DNA of 64,000 nucleotides, from positions 558,001-622,000 of the forward strand of contig CAXKVR010000001.1 of the NCBI GenBank assembly GCA_964058845.1, written 5' to 3'. Below are positions 1 through 12,555 of this stretch, one piece after another. The notes below the pieces were generated by a model, which ran no database searches, was not told where the DNA came from, and was given only the letters and a program-made list of their open reading frames with translations. The translations under genes and the position numbers were made by a program. This DNA comes from Carex sylvatica (taxonomy: Eukaryota > Streptophyta > Magnoliopsida > Poales > Cyperaceae). Each line of letters opens with the position of its first letter. Position 1 is the stretch's first letter.

Positions 1-734
1 CGCCTACGTAGCACGCCTATATAGCATAGTAAACCGTTATTACTGTTATAGTAGTCATAACTGAAATAGTACATTTTTATTCCATGACTTAGCGTTTAAG
101 TTCTAAAAATACTATAGCAACAATAGTACGTCAGTGTAGCACGCTATTTAAAACACTGATTATATTCAATCACATTTGCCTATTCAGTTAAAACATAATT
201 GATACCAATTTTTACACAATTCTAATCAAATCAAATTGTGTTTTGACAACCGTCAACAACTATCGTGGATTTTGAGATTTGTTTTTCAAACTTCTTAAAA
301 TACACATTTGACTATTGCTCAACTAACAATTTGAGTTTTACACCAGTAATGCATACTTAACTATATCATAGAAACATCCTTATATTATAGAATAGTCCAA
401 GTTGAATGTCCAAATTCTACAAGTATTTGATGTGCGGTGATCTATCAGTTAGTTTTTGAATCATTCAGTCTGTTCCATTTGATTCTATTCTAATTTAAAG
501 TGAAGGTTTTGATTATTATAAAAACAAAATCTTTTCTTTTTATTAAATAAAAGAGACTTTGAAGAGTATCCATTTGTGATCAAAAGTATCCATTTGTACT
601 CTTTCATACCTGCGGAGTCATAGTTGAAGACGTCTTAATTCTATATTTCTAATTTGGGAATTGGTTTGTTTTAAGTAAAGCGAGACCAGTCTCAACGCTA
701 TTGTCAGCTCTTGTTTGCTGAAAAAGCACACATT

Positions 735-780
<46 letters not shown>

Positions 781-2130
781 TTCTTTGTCTACCAACGCTC
801 ATGTTAGCTACGGGTACCTTACTATATTAGTACTGCATGCCCCTTTCTCTCTTTCTCTCGACGTGGAGCCTTCAGGAAATGTTTGTTTGACCAGGAATGG
901 ATGTCCATTGGGGCTTACATGAAATGTTTTTTTTTTTTTTCCCCCACCAACCAATATATATTGTTAGAGAATATTTCATGTATGTTCTATTTTTATTTAG
1001 TTTTTTTGTTCCCTTCTTTGAATTAATTTTATTTTTATAAAATATATCTTAGTTGACTTTCATTATCATTCACAAGTTGATAAAAGAAAAGCAAAAAAAA
1101 AAAAACACAATAGAAGAGTTATTAAAACTGAAAGGAAAAAAATAAAAAAATAAAAGAGTAAAGAACAAATTAAGGCTGAACTAGCACTACGACGAGTTGG
1201 ATATTAATAGCGAACCTGAATATGCTCCAACGACTAGGATATTAAAATACCAATTGAAGGTCAACCTGACGTCTTCGTATATGTATTTTCATGTCTAATA
1301 TTCTGTATATATTCTATTAAGTGTTCCTATAGTATTAAGCACAAAGAAAAAAGTAAATTTCATAATAATGGATACATCATTTATGAGGATTAAGTTAATC
1401 TCAGGGTCAATGATATCATTTTCCAAACAATATATTTGCTCATGACCAGCACTACTAAAGAAAAGGCGATACACAGTTAAAAAGCTAATGACATATGGTT
1501 TCGGAAGTATATCCGCACGGATTGTGTATGAAAAAGTTGATACGTTGTACACGGTTTTGGAACTGTGTCTATGTGAATGTTATAGAATTAACATTCACGG
1601 TTCCAACAAGAGAACCGTGTCACATCTCCGAAAAAATCAAAGATGCTAAAACAGATGATTTATACAAGGTTATAGTAATTGTGTATAATAACAAGAGTTA
1701 TATGCACAATTCTTACAAGGAAGCATGTATGATAGTTGGAAGCCATACACAGTTTGTTTTTATAAACCATATATGTTTGTTACTCTTCGTACATTGTTTT
1801 TATTTAAGAAATGTGTATGACTGATATATATTTTTTATTCAATTTATATTGGGTTAGCATATGTATTTGCTAACCATTAAACATACAATATTATACATTC
1901 ATAATTTAAAAAATATTGAATATTTATAACATGCAAAAAAATATTGTTCATTTAACATACAAAAAACAAATATATTCAACATTAATTCAACATACATATG
2001 CATTTAATCAAAAATTATTCATCATACATATACATTTTCTTTTTAAAACCAATGTTTCTTTTTTATAACTTCTATAATTTATAAGATATGCTTGCTTAAA
2101 TTTTTAATAACTAACAAGCTTTATCTGTGC
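1..2130. other. AT-rich intergenic DNA, no gene seen
   Basis: No convincing coding exon is visible. The stretch holds a long AT dinucleotide run (about 739-772), homopolymer A and T tracts, and a short imperfect palindrome centred near 1584, where accgtgt/acacggt and gaatgtta/taacattc arms face each other. That palindrome resembles the short inverted motifs found near the ends of some plant CACTA transposons, but no terminus was found. The longest open frame (1495-1824, +) runs through the palindrome and has low-complexity composition, so it is not called as a gene. Confidence 0.6.
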
Positions 2131-2172
2131 GTAGGTGATCACTTTGTCATTTCAAGTATTCCATGGACCAAG

Positions 2173-2367
2173 AATGCACATTGACTTGAGAAAGGCGAAA
2201 GAGGCAATAGAGCGTTTATGTGGTGTTCGACCTGCATGACTGTCTTATTTGGAATGAGTTCTTTCATGTAAAGAGATTAAACTGCAACTCAGTCCAATTA
2301 GCCAGATGGGTCGAACCTCACATGAACGTTCTATTGCCCATTCGCATTTATGAAGTCATTGACAATT
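2173..2367. repeat. Long imperfect hairpin (inverted repeat)
   Basis: The segment 2173-2260 pairs with 2286-2367 around a loop of about 25 bases. The best block is 2203-2232 against 2308-2340, where gcaatagagcgtttatgtg faces cacatgaacgttctattgc with few mismatches. Pairing continues imperfectly on both sides. This shape fits a young MIRNA-type foldback made by inverted duplication, or a small foldback transposon. No known plant microRNA sequence was recognised in it. Its 3' arm is also the start of the adjacent 220-bp tandem array. Confidence 0.55.
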
Positions 2368-3199
2368 CTAAATCCATAATGGTTTTCAAATGACAAATCA
2401 ATTCTTTTACAGATAAAATATGTTAGTTATACAAATTTAAACAAATAATACCTCATAAATTAAACAAGTTGTAGAGAAGAAATGAAAAAATAAACCAAAA
2501 ATAGTGAACATAACAATTTGGTTCTCTACAAAAATATCCAAAAGAAAAATTACTGCTCATTGTACATTTCTGAAATCATTGACAATTCTTAATCCATAAT
2601 GATTTTTAAATGACAAACCAATTCTCTTACAGGTAAAATATGTTAGTTGTACAAATTTAAACAAATAATACCTCATAAATTAAACAAGTTGTAGAGAAGA
2701 AATAAAAAAATAAACCAAAAATAGTGAACATAACAATTTGGTTCTCCACAAAAATATCCAAAAGAAAAATTATTGCTCATTGTACATTTCTGAAGTCATT
2801 GACAATTTTTAATCCATAATGATTTTCAAATGACAAACCAATTCTCTTAAATATAAAATATGTTAGTTATACAAATTTAAACAAAGAATACCTCATAAAT
2901 TAAACAAGTTGTAGAGAAGAAATGAAAAAATAAACCAAAAACAGTGAACATAACAATTTGGTTCTCCACAAAAATATCCAAAAGAAAAATTATTGCTCAT
3001 TGTACATTTCTGAAGTCATTGACAATTTTTAATTCATAATGGTCTTCAAATGAGAAACCAATTCTCTTACAGATAAAATATGTTAGTTATACAAATTTAA
3101 ACAAATAATACCTCATAAATTAAATAAGTTGTAGAGAAGAAATGAAAAAATAAACCAAAAAAATTGAACATAACAATTTGGTTCTCCACAAAAATATCC
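2341..3199. repeat. Four tandem copies of a 220-bp repeat
   Basis: The landmark gacaatt recurs at 2361, 2581, 2801 and 3021, a period of exactly 220 bases. Copies differ by scattered substitutions and by few or no indels. The first copy contains the outer part of the 3' arm of the neighbouring hairpin (tgaagtcattgacaattc), so the array appears to have grown from that sequence. There is no coding potential. The array ends abruptly at 3199, about 0.7 kb upstream of the FMO-like gene. Confidence 0.9.
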
Positions 3200-3936
3200 T
3201 GTTAGGTTTACAAACCTCTCAGTCTACAATTTGATTCTCCATAGGAATAAAAGAAAGATAGAAAACCGCACCAAGAATAAAACTTGACTTACACTCTTGG
3301 AGTGTGTCAGTTTTTCCCTCCGGCTCTCATAATCAAGTTTTGTCATTGGCTTTAGATGAGTAAATCCAGAGTTAAGGATTGTGAACTTTTGTACCTGTAT
3401 ATTCAAGTAACACGACAAGCCAGAATAGAGTAAATTAGAAAATTGAGATAAAAACTGATAAGTCAGAGAAAAGATAGAGTGAGAACGAGAAAGAGAGTAC
3501 GTAACCGATTGAACTGCAATATGAGGTCTTTCAGATTAGATGAATATTGGAGGATACACTATCAAATTCAAGTCATAGCTAAACTGCAAGTATCTAATTA
3601 AGCTATAAGATCTTTAAGTTTTTTAAAGTTGAACAGTTTAGATTATCTGCTAGCAACGAATCCTGCATAGTTTAAAAGAAAAAAATTATTCAGTACAATA
3701 ATTGGATGGACACTCGTCTAAAATAAATTTTAGTGATAAAACTTGAATGAAAAACAGCAATTCTAGCGTCTTAAGTTCAGAATCAAATATTGTTAGATGG
3801 CACTATATCATTTGTACTTGATCTTACGAAATTTCTCCATCCTAACTATTATTTATTATACTAATCCAAGCCCCAACCAACACTGATTATTATTTAAGCG
3901 CACCATGCATATCATACCAGCTATCTCATCATCAAA
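3200..3936. promoter_or_regulatory. Upstream region of the FMO-like gene
   Basis: This 0.7-kb interval separates the tandem repeats from the FMO start codon. A TATA-like tatttaag lies near 3891-3898, only about 40 bases before the main ATG, so the real core promoter may be elsewhere. An ATG at 3905 opens a short out-of-frame uORF that ends at 3955, past the main start. Nothing else is recognised here. Confidence 0.35.
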
Positions 3937-6900
3937 ATGGAAAGGAAACTTGTAGGTATCATTGGAGCCGGAGTGAGCGGTCTTAGTGCATGCAAACAAG
4001 CCCTTGATGGGGGCTTCAAGCCGGTAGTCTTCGAGTCCGCCACTGATATAGGTGGTGTGTGGGCCCATACACTACCCTCAACAAGGCTTCAGTCTTCTAG
4101 TGATTCTTACCGGTTCTCGGACTTCCCATGGCCGGAAGATGTGGCGGAGTACCCCGACAATTTTCAGGTTTAATCTTGTTCAACAAATTGCTCTACAAAT
4201 TTAAACTGATTAATATATATACAGCTGTAGTTCATATAATAAACAAATTATAAATACAGGTTATGGACTACCTTCGGTCATATGCGGAACATTTCGGGCT
4301 GTTTAACTGCATCAGATTTGAGCATAGAGTGGTGAGCATAGAGTATGTCGGATCGACGGAGGAGGAAATGGCAGTTTGGGAGTACTGGGCTGAGAATGGC
4401 GAGGCATTTGGTGGTGGCCGAGGCAAGTGGCATATTACTGTTGAACATGAAAAAAAAATTGAGGTATGCATTCCTTTCCTTCCTTTTGTCTTTTCTTTTT
4501 CTTCTCTAGAAATTAGCATGATAACTTTGATTTCTGCTAATTGTATTGTCAAATTTATTGGTAAGAACAGTTAGCGATCGAGTATTTGGCCTTGGCAAAA
4601 AAACAATATCTCATGTGGATATTTAACTTGACTTCAAATCTAAAAAAAAACACATTATTGTCAGATCTCTACTGAATCATAACCAACAAAATACTAGTTG
4701 GTATAATTATTTTGTTTTAATCTCAAGTCAAATATCTCCACTGGATCAGAACCAACTAAACCAAAATCTGAGCTGCCCACTGCCCAGGACTCGTATACCC
4801 GTAATTGCGCAAGACACAATTTCTTGAACTTCCAAATTTTCTTTGCTTTTTAATATATAATTGTAAACTAAAATTACTTTACTCTTAAATATGACCAAAC
4901 TAAAACTTGATCACAACTTCATAGAATTAATGCATGTTTGTTTCCCTTAATTTTTATCTTAAATAATAAATTGAAAGGCCACTAAGAATGCTTTTGATCA
5001 ACGTACATGTTGATCATCTCCAAACAGTAGTGGCTCTATCAGGTGCAATTAATTTTGACATATAATGATGGCATAATTAGTTGTAAGGCTCAGTTAAACA
5101 TTGCATTGCTGCTGCTAATACTACTTATCGTGGTAGTAATCATCATAATATATAGTTGTTAATGTAATAATTATTTAACTTGTGGAGATGCCTCAGTACC
5201 ACAATTAAATTTTGTGTTAGATGTAACAGTACTTAAACTCGCATAAATTTCCGAGGCCAATTTCGTGAATACTGTCAAAAATGCTTTGATGCCTAGAATG
5301 CATATCAGAAATGAACCTTCCCTTTGCAAAATCAGGTATCTCAATTTTGTACATCAGGCCAAGAGTTTTGGGGCCACAAATATTTCTGAGGATTCTAGGT
5401 ACAAATTTGCTTGGATAATTAATACTAATGGTGTAATCTCAAGCTACTTAATTATTGTCAGTGAAATAAATGCTCTCAACCATTGTTTAAAAAAAAACGA
5501 ACTTTCTGATTCCAGACATATGAGATGGATTTTGTGATCCTCGCAATTGGCCGGTTCAGTGGAACCCCTAACATCCCAACATTTCCAGAAGGCCAGGGAA
5601 CTGATGTTTTTGAAGGAACGGTGATCCATGCCATGGATTACTCTAACATGGACAACGCAGAGGCGGAAGAGTTCATCAGGGATAAACTCGTCACAGTCGT
5701 TGGTTTCCAGAAATCAGCGGTTGATATTGCTAATGAATGCTCTATGGTGAATGGTAAAGGAATCATTTTGAATTTATCAATTTTTTTGCACACACACAGA
5801 TATAGTATACATTGTGGATGCAGCTTCCACTTTCTATATCTCATGAGCAAAAAAAATGCAATTACTATAATTTTTCATATATCTTGTGGTTTTTATTAGG
5901 TTCCAGATTTCCATGCACAATGGTTGTCAGAACAAAGCATTGGATTATACCAGAAATCTATGCATGGATTGGGTTCTTATATCTTAATCGACTTTCGGAG
6001 TTCCTTGTTCACAAACCTGGAGAAGGGTTCTTGCTTCGGTTGTTGGCTACCGTTTTAGCACCTCTGGTAATTATTGCACTTTTATCTTCAGTTACATGAT
6101 GGCTTGATTTGCACCAGACCAAAATGGTTTGCATCTGGGGATTGGCCTTTCAAAGTTGATTAACTTTATGTTTGAGTTAGGAGCCGCATCAGTGTGCATA
6201 TTCAATACAGGAAATAAAGCCAAGAAAAATGATAAAAAATTGAAGTTATCATGCATGGCAAGCAAACAGAACATGTCTGGTATGCTGTTCTAACGAGTAG
6301 GTTTTCATGTCTATGCAGATCATATGATGAAATGAGTCAAATGACAGCTCCTATATGAAATCTCCTAACTTATTATTTACATTTTATTATTATAGAGGTG
6401 GTTGGTGAGATGGATGTTCTCAAAATTTTGTGAGTGTTATTACAAGTCTGTTATACCAATGGAGGAACATGAAATGGTGCCAGATTATAGGTTCTTTCAG
6501 GCAGTGGCTTCATGCTTGATCACAATTCTGCCGGAGAATTTTTACAATAAAGTGAACGAAGGTAGCATAATTCTGAAGAAAGCAAGAGCTTTTCGCTTTT
6601 TTCAGGATGGTGTGATTCTTGAACGAGAGAATTTACCTGTAAGGAGCGATATAGTGATCTTTGCAACCGGATATCGAGGTGATCTGAAGCTCAGAGGTAT
6701 ATTCACGTCACCATTTTTTCAGGATGCTATGGCCGGGCCGGAATCATCTATTGTTCCTCTCTACAGGTTAGTAAAAGAGCATTGTTCATATTTATATTTC
6801 TAATTTTTGGAACAATGAATTGAAGTATGCAAGTTCCAAGTGTAATTATTGTAATCTTCAAATTACAACTTGAACTACACAAATTTATATCTTTTTTTCT

Positions 6901-9900
6901 CAAAATAAAAGAGAAAAATCTATATCCTCTGGCACAATTTGGTGACTTGTTTTGGTACAGAAAAAAAAAATTAACAGTTCAAACAAATTTTCGTTGATGT
7001 CTTACCCGAACTATTTTCCATAATATATGTAAATAAAAAAAAGGAAAATCAATAAATTTTGGTAATTTATGTTTTCTTTTTTTGAAGGTCAGCCGACAAG
7101 AAGCTAGCTGACAATATATTAATAAAAAATTATTTACATATCCAAGTGGATTTTTCCAATACAACTCCTACACATTAAATAGTAAATAACACACTAATCA
7201 TTACCGTAAATGATCGGTTTTGATCATAAGTACCCATTCTTCCCCTTACAAACCCCCTCTTAACAATTGGAACCCCAAAGAAAAGTTTCTTGTACCAATT
7301 CATTAATTAAACTCATCACTTGTTTGTATTCCTGAGAGAAAATCCTCTGATTTCTCTCCTTCCACAGCGCCCACACTCCTACTGCCCAAGCGACATTCCA
7401 TCGCTTCTTGGCCTCTCGAGTGAGCCCCTGCCTATGCTCCCACCATGATTCTCTAATTGAATTGTTGTTTATTGGGACCATAATATTTATGGAGGCAAGG
7501 AACCCTAGCCAGAACCTCTTGGCCAGAATACAATTCCAGAATAAGTGGTCTCGTATTTCTAGCTCATCTAAGTCACACATGACGCAGTTCTCGCTCACCA
7601 TACAACCCCTTCTCCTCAAAACTTGTTGTGTCAGTAGTTTGTTTTTTATTAGTAGTGAACACAAAATTCTTACTTTTGTTGGTATTTTTAGCTTCCGCCT
7701 TTGTGAATCTACACCTAATTCATTTTCGGTGTATTACCTTGTAAGTAGAGGCTGTAGTGAATTTGGCTCCCCTTGTCCATCTCCATTTGATTTGGTTGTT
7801 GACCGCATCTATCTCCACAGAACAAGCAAAAAACTCATGAAATTTCAATAGAGATTTAAAGAAGTACGAACCCTGCGTGTCGATATCTCTATGGTGTGAT
7901 ATGTCATGTAGTTGTGCTAGTGCTTTCGCCCACAATCCATTCGGTTGGTGGTGTAATTTCCATAGCCATTTGATCAGAAGTGCTGCATTTTGATCATCAA
8001 TATAAATTATTCCCATTCCTCCCTTCTGTTTGAGTGCACATACTCTTTTCCAGTTTACTAAGCAGTTGATCAGTTTGCATTCAGCATTACCCTTTCAAAG
8101 AAAACTCTTCCTGAGACGGTCAATATGTTTTATAACCCATTTCGGTAGTCTAAAGGCCTGTGCAAAATGCAGAGGCAGCGCAGATAGAACTGACTTAACC
8201 AGTATTAACCTTCTCCAAAGGATAATAAATTTGATTTTCAACTAGCTATTCTCTCATAAATTGCTAGGATAATTGGCTGAAAGTGTTCCTTTTTCGGCTT
8301 CCTAACTGACAGTGGCAACTCTAGATATTTCATTGGTAGCTGTGATGTCGGACTACCAATGATGCTTTCTATTACCTGTATTGCACCGGTCATAACCGAA
8401 ATTGGTACAAAATTACTATTTTCTCTATTAATTTTCAACCTCGAAAGAGATTCGTAGGTGTTTAGTATTTGTGTTATCACTCTTAAAGTTGTCGGGTGTG
8501 CCTTTGTGATTATTAGCGTGTCGTTCGCATATTGTATGACCTGAGTGGGGGTATGCACCTGCGGATGCATAATCAGCTTTGCGTTGTTGATAAACCAATT
8601 TAATGAATCAGCAACAAGTATAAATAGCAGCGGCGATTGTTAATTTATGTTACAATCCAGCTTTTATTTGTACGCTAAACTTTGCTATATCTTAGGTATA
8701 TTTGAATGGTTCTAATGAACAATATCTCAGCTCATTGTATGAACAGTTTTATACCATGATCGAGGTACAGTTTTTTCATATCCAGTCAGTAGTTGAACTT
8801 GTTGGAATTGGTCTACTGTGCTTCATGAGGTAAAAGGCATGCTTTACTTTGTGCCTTTAAGGAATGCTTTACTTTGTGCTTTCCGTTTTTAATGTCCAAC
8901 CAGTCTATCCAAATTGTTCATCATGATCTCCATATTAAAATGTTCTTAGATATCAAAGTTTACATTTTTTAGATTTTTTTTTACTATTTGTTTAAGTAGG
9001 TTGAAAATCGTTTGTTTTTAAATATATATATATAGTCCATAATCTTCTAAATCAACGGATTTTCTACCTATCTAAAGAAAATTAGTAAAGCAATCCTAAA
9101 AAAATATGAAATTTGGTGTCCAAGCACATTTTAATATGAAGATTATGTTGAACAGTTCAAATCAACTATTTGAACTTTCAAAATGGAGATGAAGGCATGA
9201 AGTAAAATATGGCCTTCACTTCACAAAACACAATAGCCCAACTCAAACTTGTTGAATTATCTTCAAGTACATAATTTTTTCCTCTTTCTTTTTGGCTATA
9301 TAAATGACATTATAGTCAAGGCGGAAGGGATCTAAGCAAGATTCTTAATAGCGCGCGGTTATTGCATCATTGTTTTTAAGCTATGAAAAAATTATATCTA
9401 GCTATTTAGAACCCTGATAAAAGGAAAGCGGCTGATAGTGCTATAGCTTAAGGTCTGAAAAAAGTTATAGCTCAGGTATTGCGCAGTTATAACTAGCTAT
9501 TTTGAACCCTGAATCTAAGTATTAATTATTGTGGCTAATTCATCCCTATAAATTAAAAATGAGTAATTTTATTCTCATTTATATTTTATATTTTTACAAG
9601 TACTTGTATTTTTTTTTTCCTAATAAAACAAAATTATACTATAGTAACTTATTCAATCTCAATCACAATTTTATAATTCTACGTACACCCCCAATTATAA
9701 TTTTGGAATATATGTTAGGCAATGCATCCACCCAAGAATTCCCCAACTAGCAATAGTCGGTTACTCCCAAAGTGTTTCCAATCTATTCACATCAGAGCTC
9801 ACTTCTAAATGGTTAACCCATTTTCTCCAAGGACGATTCCAATTGCCTAGTATAAGAGCAATGGAGAATGATGTGATTGAATTGAAGAGGTTCATGAGAA

Positions 9901-10076
9901 GATACTCCGGTGATTACTTCCATCAGTCATGCATCAATGCACTTCACATGTGGTTCAATGATCAGTTGTGCAATGACATGGGTCACAATCCGATAAGAAG
10001 AGAGGGATTTTTTGCTAATTGGCTGTCACCTCATTTACCTGAGGATTATGCTGATATCACTACTCTCATGGAATAA
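3937..10076 (+). CDS. FMO1-like flavin-containing monooxygenase, six exons
   Basis: Predicted exons are 3937-4167, 4260-4463, 5516-5753, 5900-6066, 6396-6766 and 9719-10076. Together they give 1,569 nt, a continuous 522-residue protein of normal family length, with GT..AG at every junction. Motifs seen: the FAD-binding GAGVSG near residue 11, the FMO signature [11 protein letters not shown], an NADPH-site region GFQKSA of the kind known in the plant FMO1 clade, and the ATG-containing FATGYRGD. The C-terminal stretch from GYSQSVSNL to CNDMGHNP is typical of this clade. Known relatives N-hydroxylate substrates such as pipecolic acid (Arabidopsis FMO1, systemic immunity); the substrate here is not determined. 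Intron 5 is 2.95 kb and holds three transposon insertions. Nothing in the coding sequence looks broken. Confidence 0.9.
7063..8651 (-). mobile_element. 5'-truncated LINE in FMO intron 5, with TSD
   Basis: A LINE (L1-like non-LTR retrotransposon) remnant lies antisense to the FMO gene at 7074-8640. It is flanked by a perfect 11-bp target-site duplication, taatttatgtt, at 7063-7073 and 8641-8651. Read on the minus strand it starts inside the reverse transcriptase at [11 protein letters not shown], continues through QYANDTLII (YADD box changed to YAND) and ends with a zf-RVT-like region ([33 protein letters not shown]). Stops and frame changes show it is dead. The 3' end, a short T run then gaaggtcagccgac on the + strand, resembles that of the LINE at 53.9 kb. 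Confidence 0.9.
8890..9190. mobile_element. Foldback MITE in FMO intron 5
   Basis: The left arm around 8925-9015 (tccatattaaaatgttctta ... ggttgaaaatcg) faces a right arm at about 9095-9180 that contains ccaagcacattttaatatg. The same family occurs at 49,055-49,350, where the paired arms also carry aaaatgtgcttggagaccaa. No clean target-site duplication was found. It is non-coding. Confidence 0.6.
9330..9519. mobile_element. hAT-like MITE in FMO intron 5
   Basis: The element spans about 9337-9511. Its ends are caagattcttaatagc and, inverted, cagggttcaaaatagc. The flanks are gatctaag (9329-9336) and aatctaag (9512-9519), an 8-bp target duplication with one mismatch, as expected for hAT elements. 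The interior is built of short tagctata-type inverted motifs. A relative with a perfect 8-bp duplication is at 37,303-37,466. It ends only about 200 bases before the acceptor of FMO exon 6. Confidence 0.7.
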
Positions 10077-11028
10077 TTATATGTTTTTATTTGTGAGAGA
10101 GAAATTAAAATGAAGATCTAATCTTTCAAATTTTAATATTTATAAAGATGAAGGTCTAATCTCCATAATAAATTTATATTTGATACACTCCTATTTTAAA
10201 ATTCTTCATTTTTTTCTCATTTCAGTTACTGTGTGTGATTCTGATTGGATTTTATTTTTGGTATATCCTAACTTGTTTGAGACTAAAAACTTGATTGTTG
10301 CTATTGTTGTTGTTATTGTTGTTGTCAGTAACCATGTAATGAATGCATGCTTGCTTGTTTCTTAGTCAAAATATAAGTCTCTTGCAAACTACACGAATAT
10401 GTTTTATTTGCATGCGATGGTAAGATTTCTTAAGAGCATCAGTACTTTTGCGAATACTTCCTCAATAATAGTAACAATTTCTGTTAGATTAATCTCGAAA
10501 ATAATCATTTTTTTACTGAAAACATATTCTTGTAGATATGAAACATAAAAGGAGAATTAATTATTACTACAATATATGAGTCAATAAATTAGGGATCGAC
10601 AGCTAATAAATAAAAGTGTGCATTGGTTGTGGTTGAAAGGTACTTCAAAGTTTCCTAAATTCCATTATAAAGTTTCGATATATTTAGGTTTAATTTTAAG
10701 AAAAAGTAAGATGTTATCTACGTATTGCACAGATTCACAACCTTAAAATCGAGTACAACAATATGTACGTATCATATAATTACAAGCGTAATTATTTTCC
10801 AATTTGCGAAAGAAATGTTTCTTTAAGTTGTTTTTGAAACAGTAAATTAAGAAGTGACTTCACCGTCCAATACCTAAGAGGATACTCGTTCTTCAAATCG
10901 TTTTTCTGATAAACTAGGTAGAGACTACCTAATACTTATTACAAGCCACTCAACCATACAAAAACATGCATGTCACCTACACTACTAAACACACAAAAAT
11001 TATCCCTGTTACATGCTATACATGCATG
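10077..11028. other. AT-rich DNA downstream of the FMO gene
   Basis: This stretch contains the 3' flank of the FMO gene and low-complexity TTG repeats (about 10,295-10,327). No further gene or clear transposon terminus is seen. Confidence 0.5.
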
Positions 11029-11935
11029 CTAACCTATGCCTTCTCTACCTTTCCTGCCTCCACAATATTGCTTCCATAGGTTGGCCTCCTCTCTTATCCT
11101 CATGCCCAGCACCTCACGCAGTATTGTATTCTCCCTAAATATTCTGTCGTTTCGCTGCCTCCACAGATACCACACTCCTGCCATGATTTTGAAGAGGTGC
11201 ATGTAAAGAAGAGGTGATCTGATGCACTGTCTCCAAATTACATGTTTCACAAAGCATACACCTCGTCTCACATTGCATCCCCCTCCTCTCCAATATCTCG
11301 TTAGTGTGAAGCCTATTTTTGAGTAGTAGAAATGTGAAAATCTTGACCTTGATTGGAGTAGGATATTTCCATATTACACTGAACCTATCTTTTATCAGAC
11401 ATGAAGTGATCATTATCCGATAAATAGATGAGGCCGAGTAAATCCCATTGCTTGACTAATGCCAGATTAATGTATCGTCTTGTTCGGTAAATGTCACACT
11501 CGCACCACCTTCTACACCTGGTAATAAGTCATGTAAAATATCAGCCGTATCACATAGCGAAATAGCTTGGAGAACCGGCCTTGGCTGCCCGTCCTTCATG
11601 CTTCTCAACAGTTTGCCATTCCAGTTGTCGTACCACAAAGAAATTGATGCCCCATCTCCTATCTGGTATTGTGTGCTCCAATGAAATATGGATTTTAATT
11701 TAATTAGCTGCCGCCAAAAAAAAGAACCCTGTACCAGCCATAATCTTGGTCCATCAGTTTGAATTGCAATTCCTCTGAGCATGGAAACCATGGTGGTCCA
11801 TAAACTGCCTGCAGTGAACTCAAGCACATGTAATACTTCAACTATGGAAATAAGAATAGGTTTATTATCGATGCTTTCAATTATGTAACTAAAGACCTTA
11901 ATGAAACGAACTGTCACACCGACACACACTGACAA
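11029..11935 (-). mobile_element. Degenerate LINE fragment (RT C-terminus / zf-RVT)
   Basis: Three minus-strand frames carry pieces of the C-terminal half of a plant LINE polyprotein. They include GSFFWRQLIKLKSIFHW followed by QIGDGASISLWYDNWNG, then WKYPTPIKVKIFTFLLLKNR and the cysteine-bearing RGMQCETRCMLCETC, and finally WYLWRQRNDRIFRE. Order and spacing fit the end of a reverse transcriptase plus zf-RVT region, but the frames are broken and no target duplication was found. It is a different and older copy than the one in FMO intron 5. Confidence 0.75.
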
Positions 11936-12093
11936 TGTTCATGGTTTCATTAAAAAGCACAATGAATGTGTTCCATTAGATATTGGATGATTGACCTGGT
12001 AAGTGTCCATTGGTCGCCTGAGACTGTTATTGTTAAAATCCATAGAAGAGAGCATTTTATCAAGCAGTAGTCACTAGTGGAAAAACAGGAATC

Positions 12094-12555
12094 AGGATCG
12101 GCCTATCTGGATCGGTTATATAAAACAACCGATACTAATATCTATCTGGATCGGTTCTTTGAACAAAACCGATCCTAATGGTCTATCAGGATCGGTTTTT
12201 ATAAACAACTGATCCTGATAGTTGAACTATCAGGATCAGTTGCTTCTAAACAACCGATCCTGATAGTATCAGGATCAGTTGCTTCTAAAAAACTGATCCT
12301 GATAGTATCAGGATCAGTTGTTTATAAACAACCGATCCTGATAGTTGAACTATCAGGATCAGTTGCTTCTAAACAACCGATCCTGAAAGTATCAGGATCA
12401 GTTGCTTCTAAAAAACCGATCCTGATAGTATCAGGATCAGTTGTTTATAAATAACCGATCCTGATAGTTGAACTATCAGGATCAGTTGCTTCTAAACAAC
12501 CGATCCTGATAGTATCAGGATCAGTTGTTTATAAACAACCGATCCTGATAGTGCG
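12094..12555. repeat. CACTA left subterminal repeat array
   Basis: About nine short hairpins follow each other. Each has the form atcaggatcagttg, a spacer of about 8 bases, and caaccgatcctgat, with ggatcggtt and aaccgatcc as variants. In En/Spm, the TNPA protein binds such subterminal motifs to bring the ends together and to regulate the promoter. That role for these motifs is inferred from the family. Confidence 0.9.

Noticed and set aside
1495..1824. 109-codon open frame on the + strand
   Set aside because: It reads through an imperfect palindrome and AT-rich DNA, has no recognisable domain, and has no supporting splice or promoter structure.
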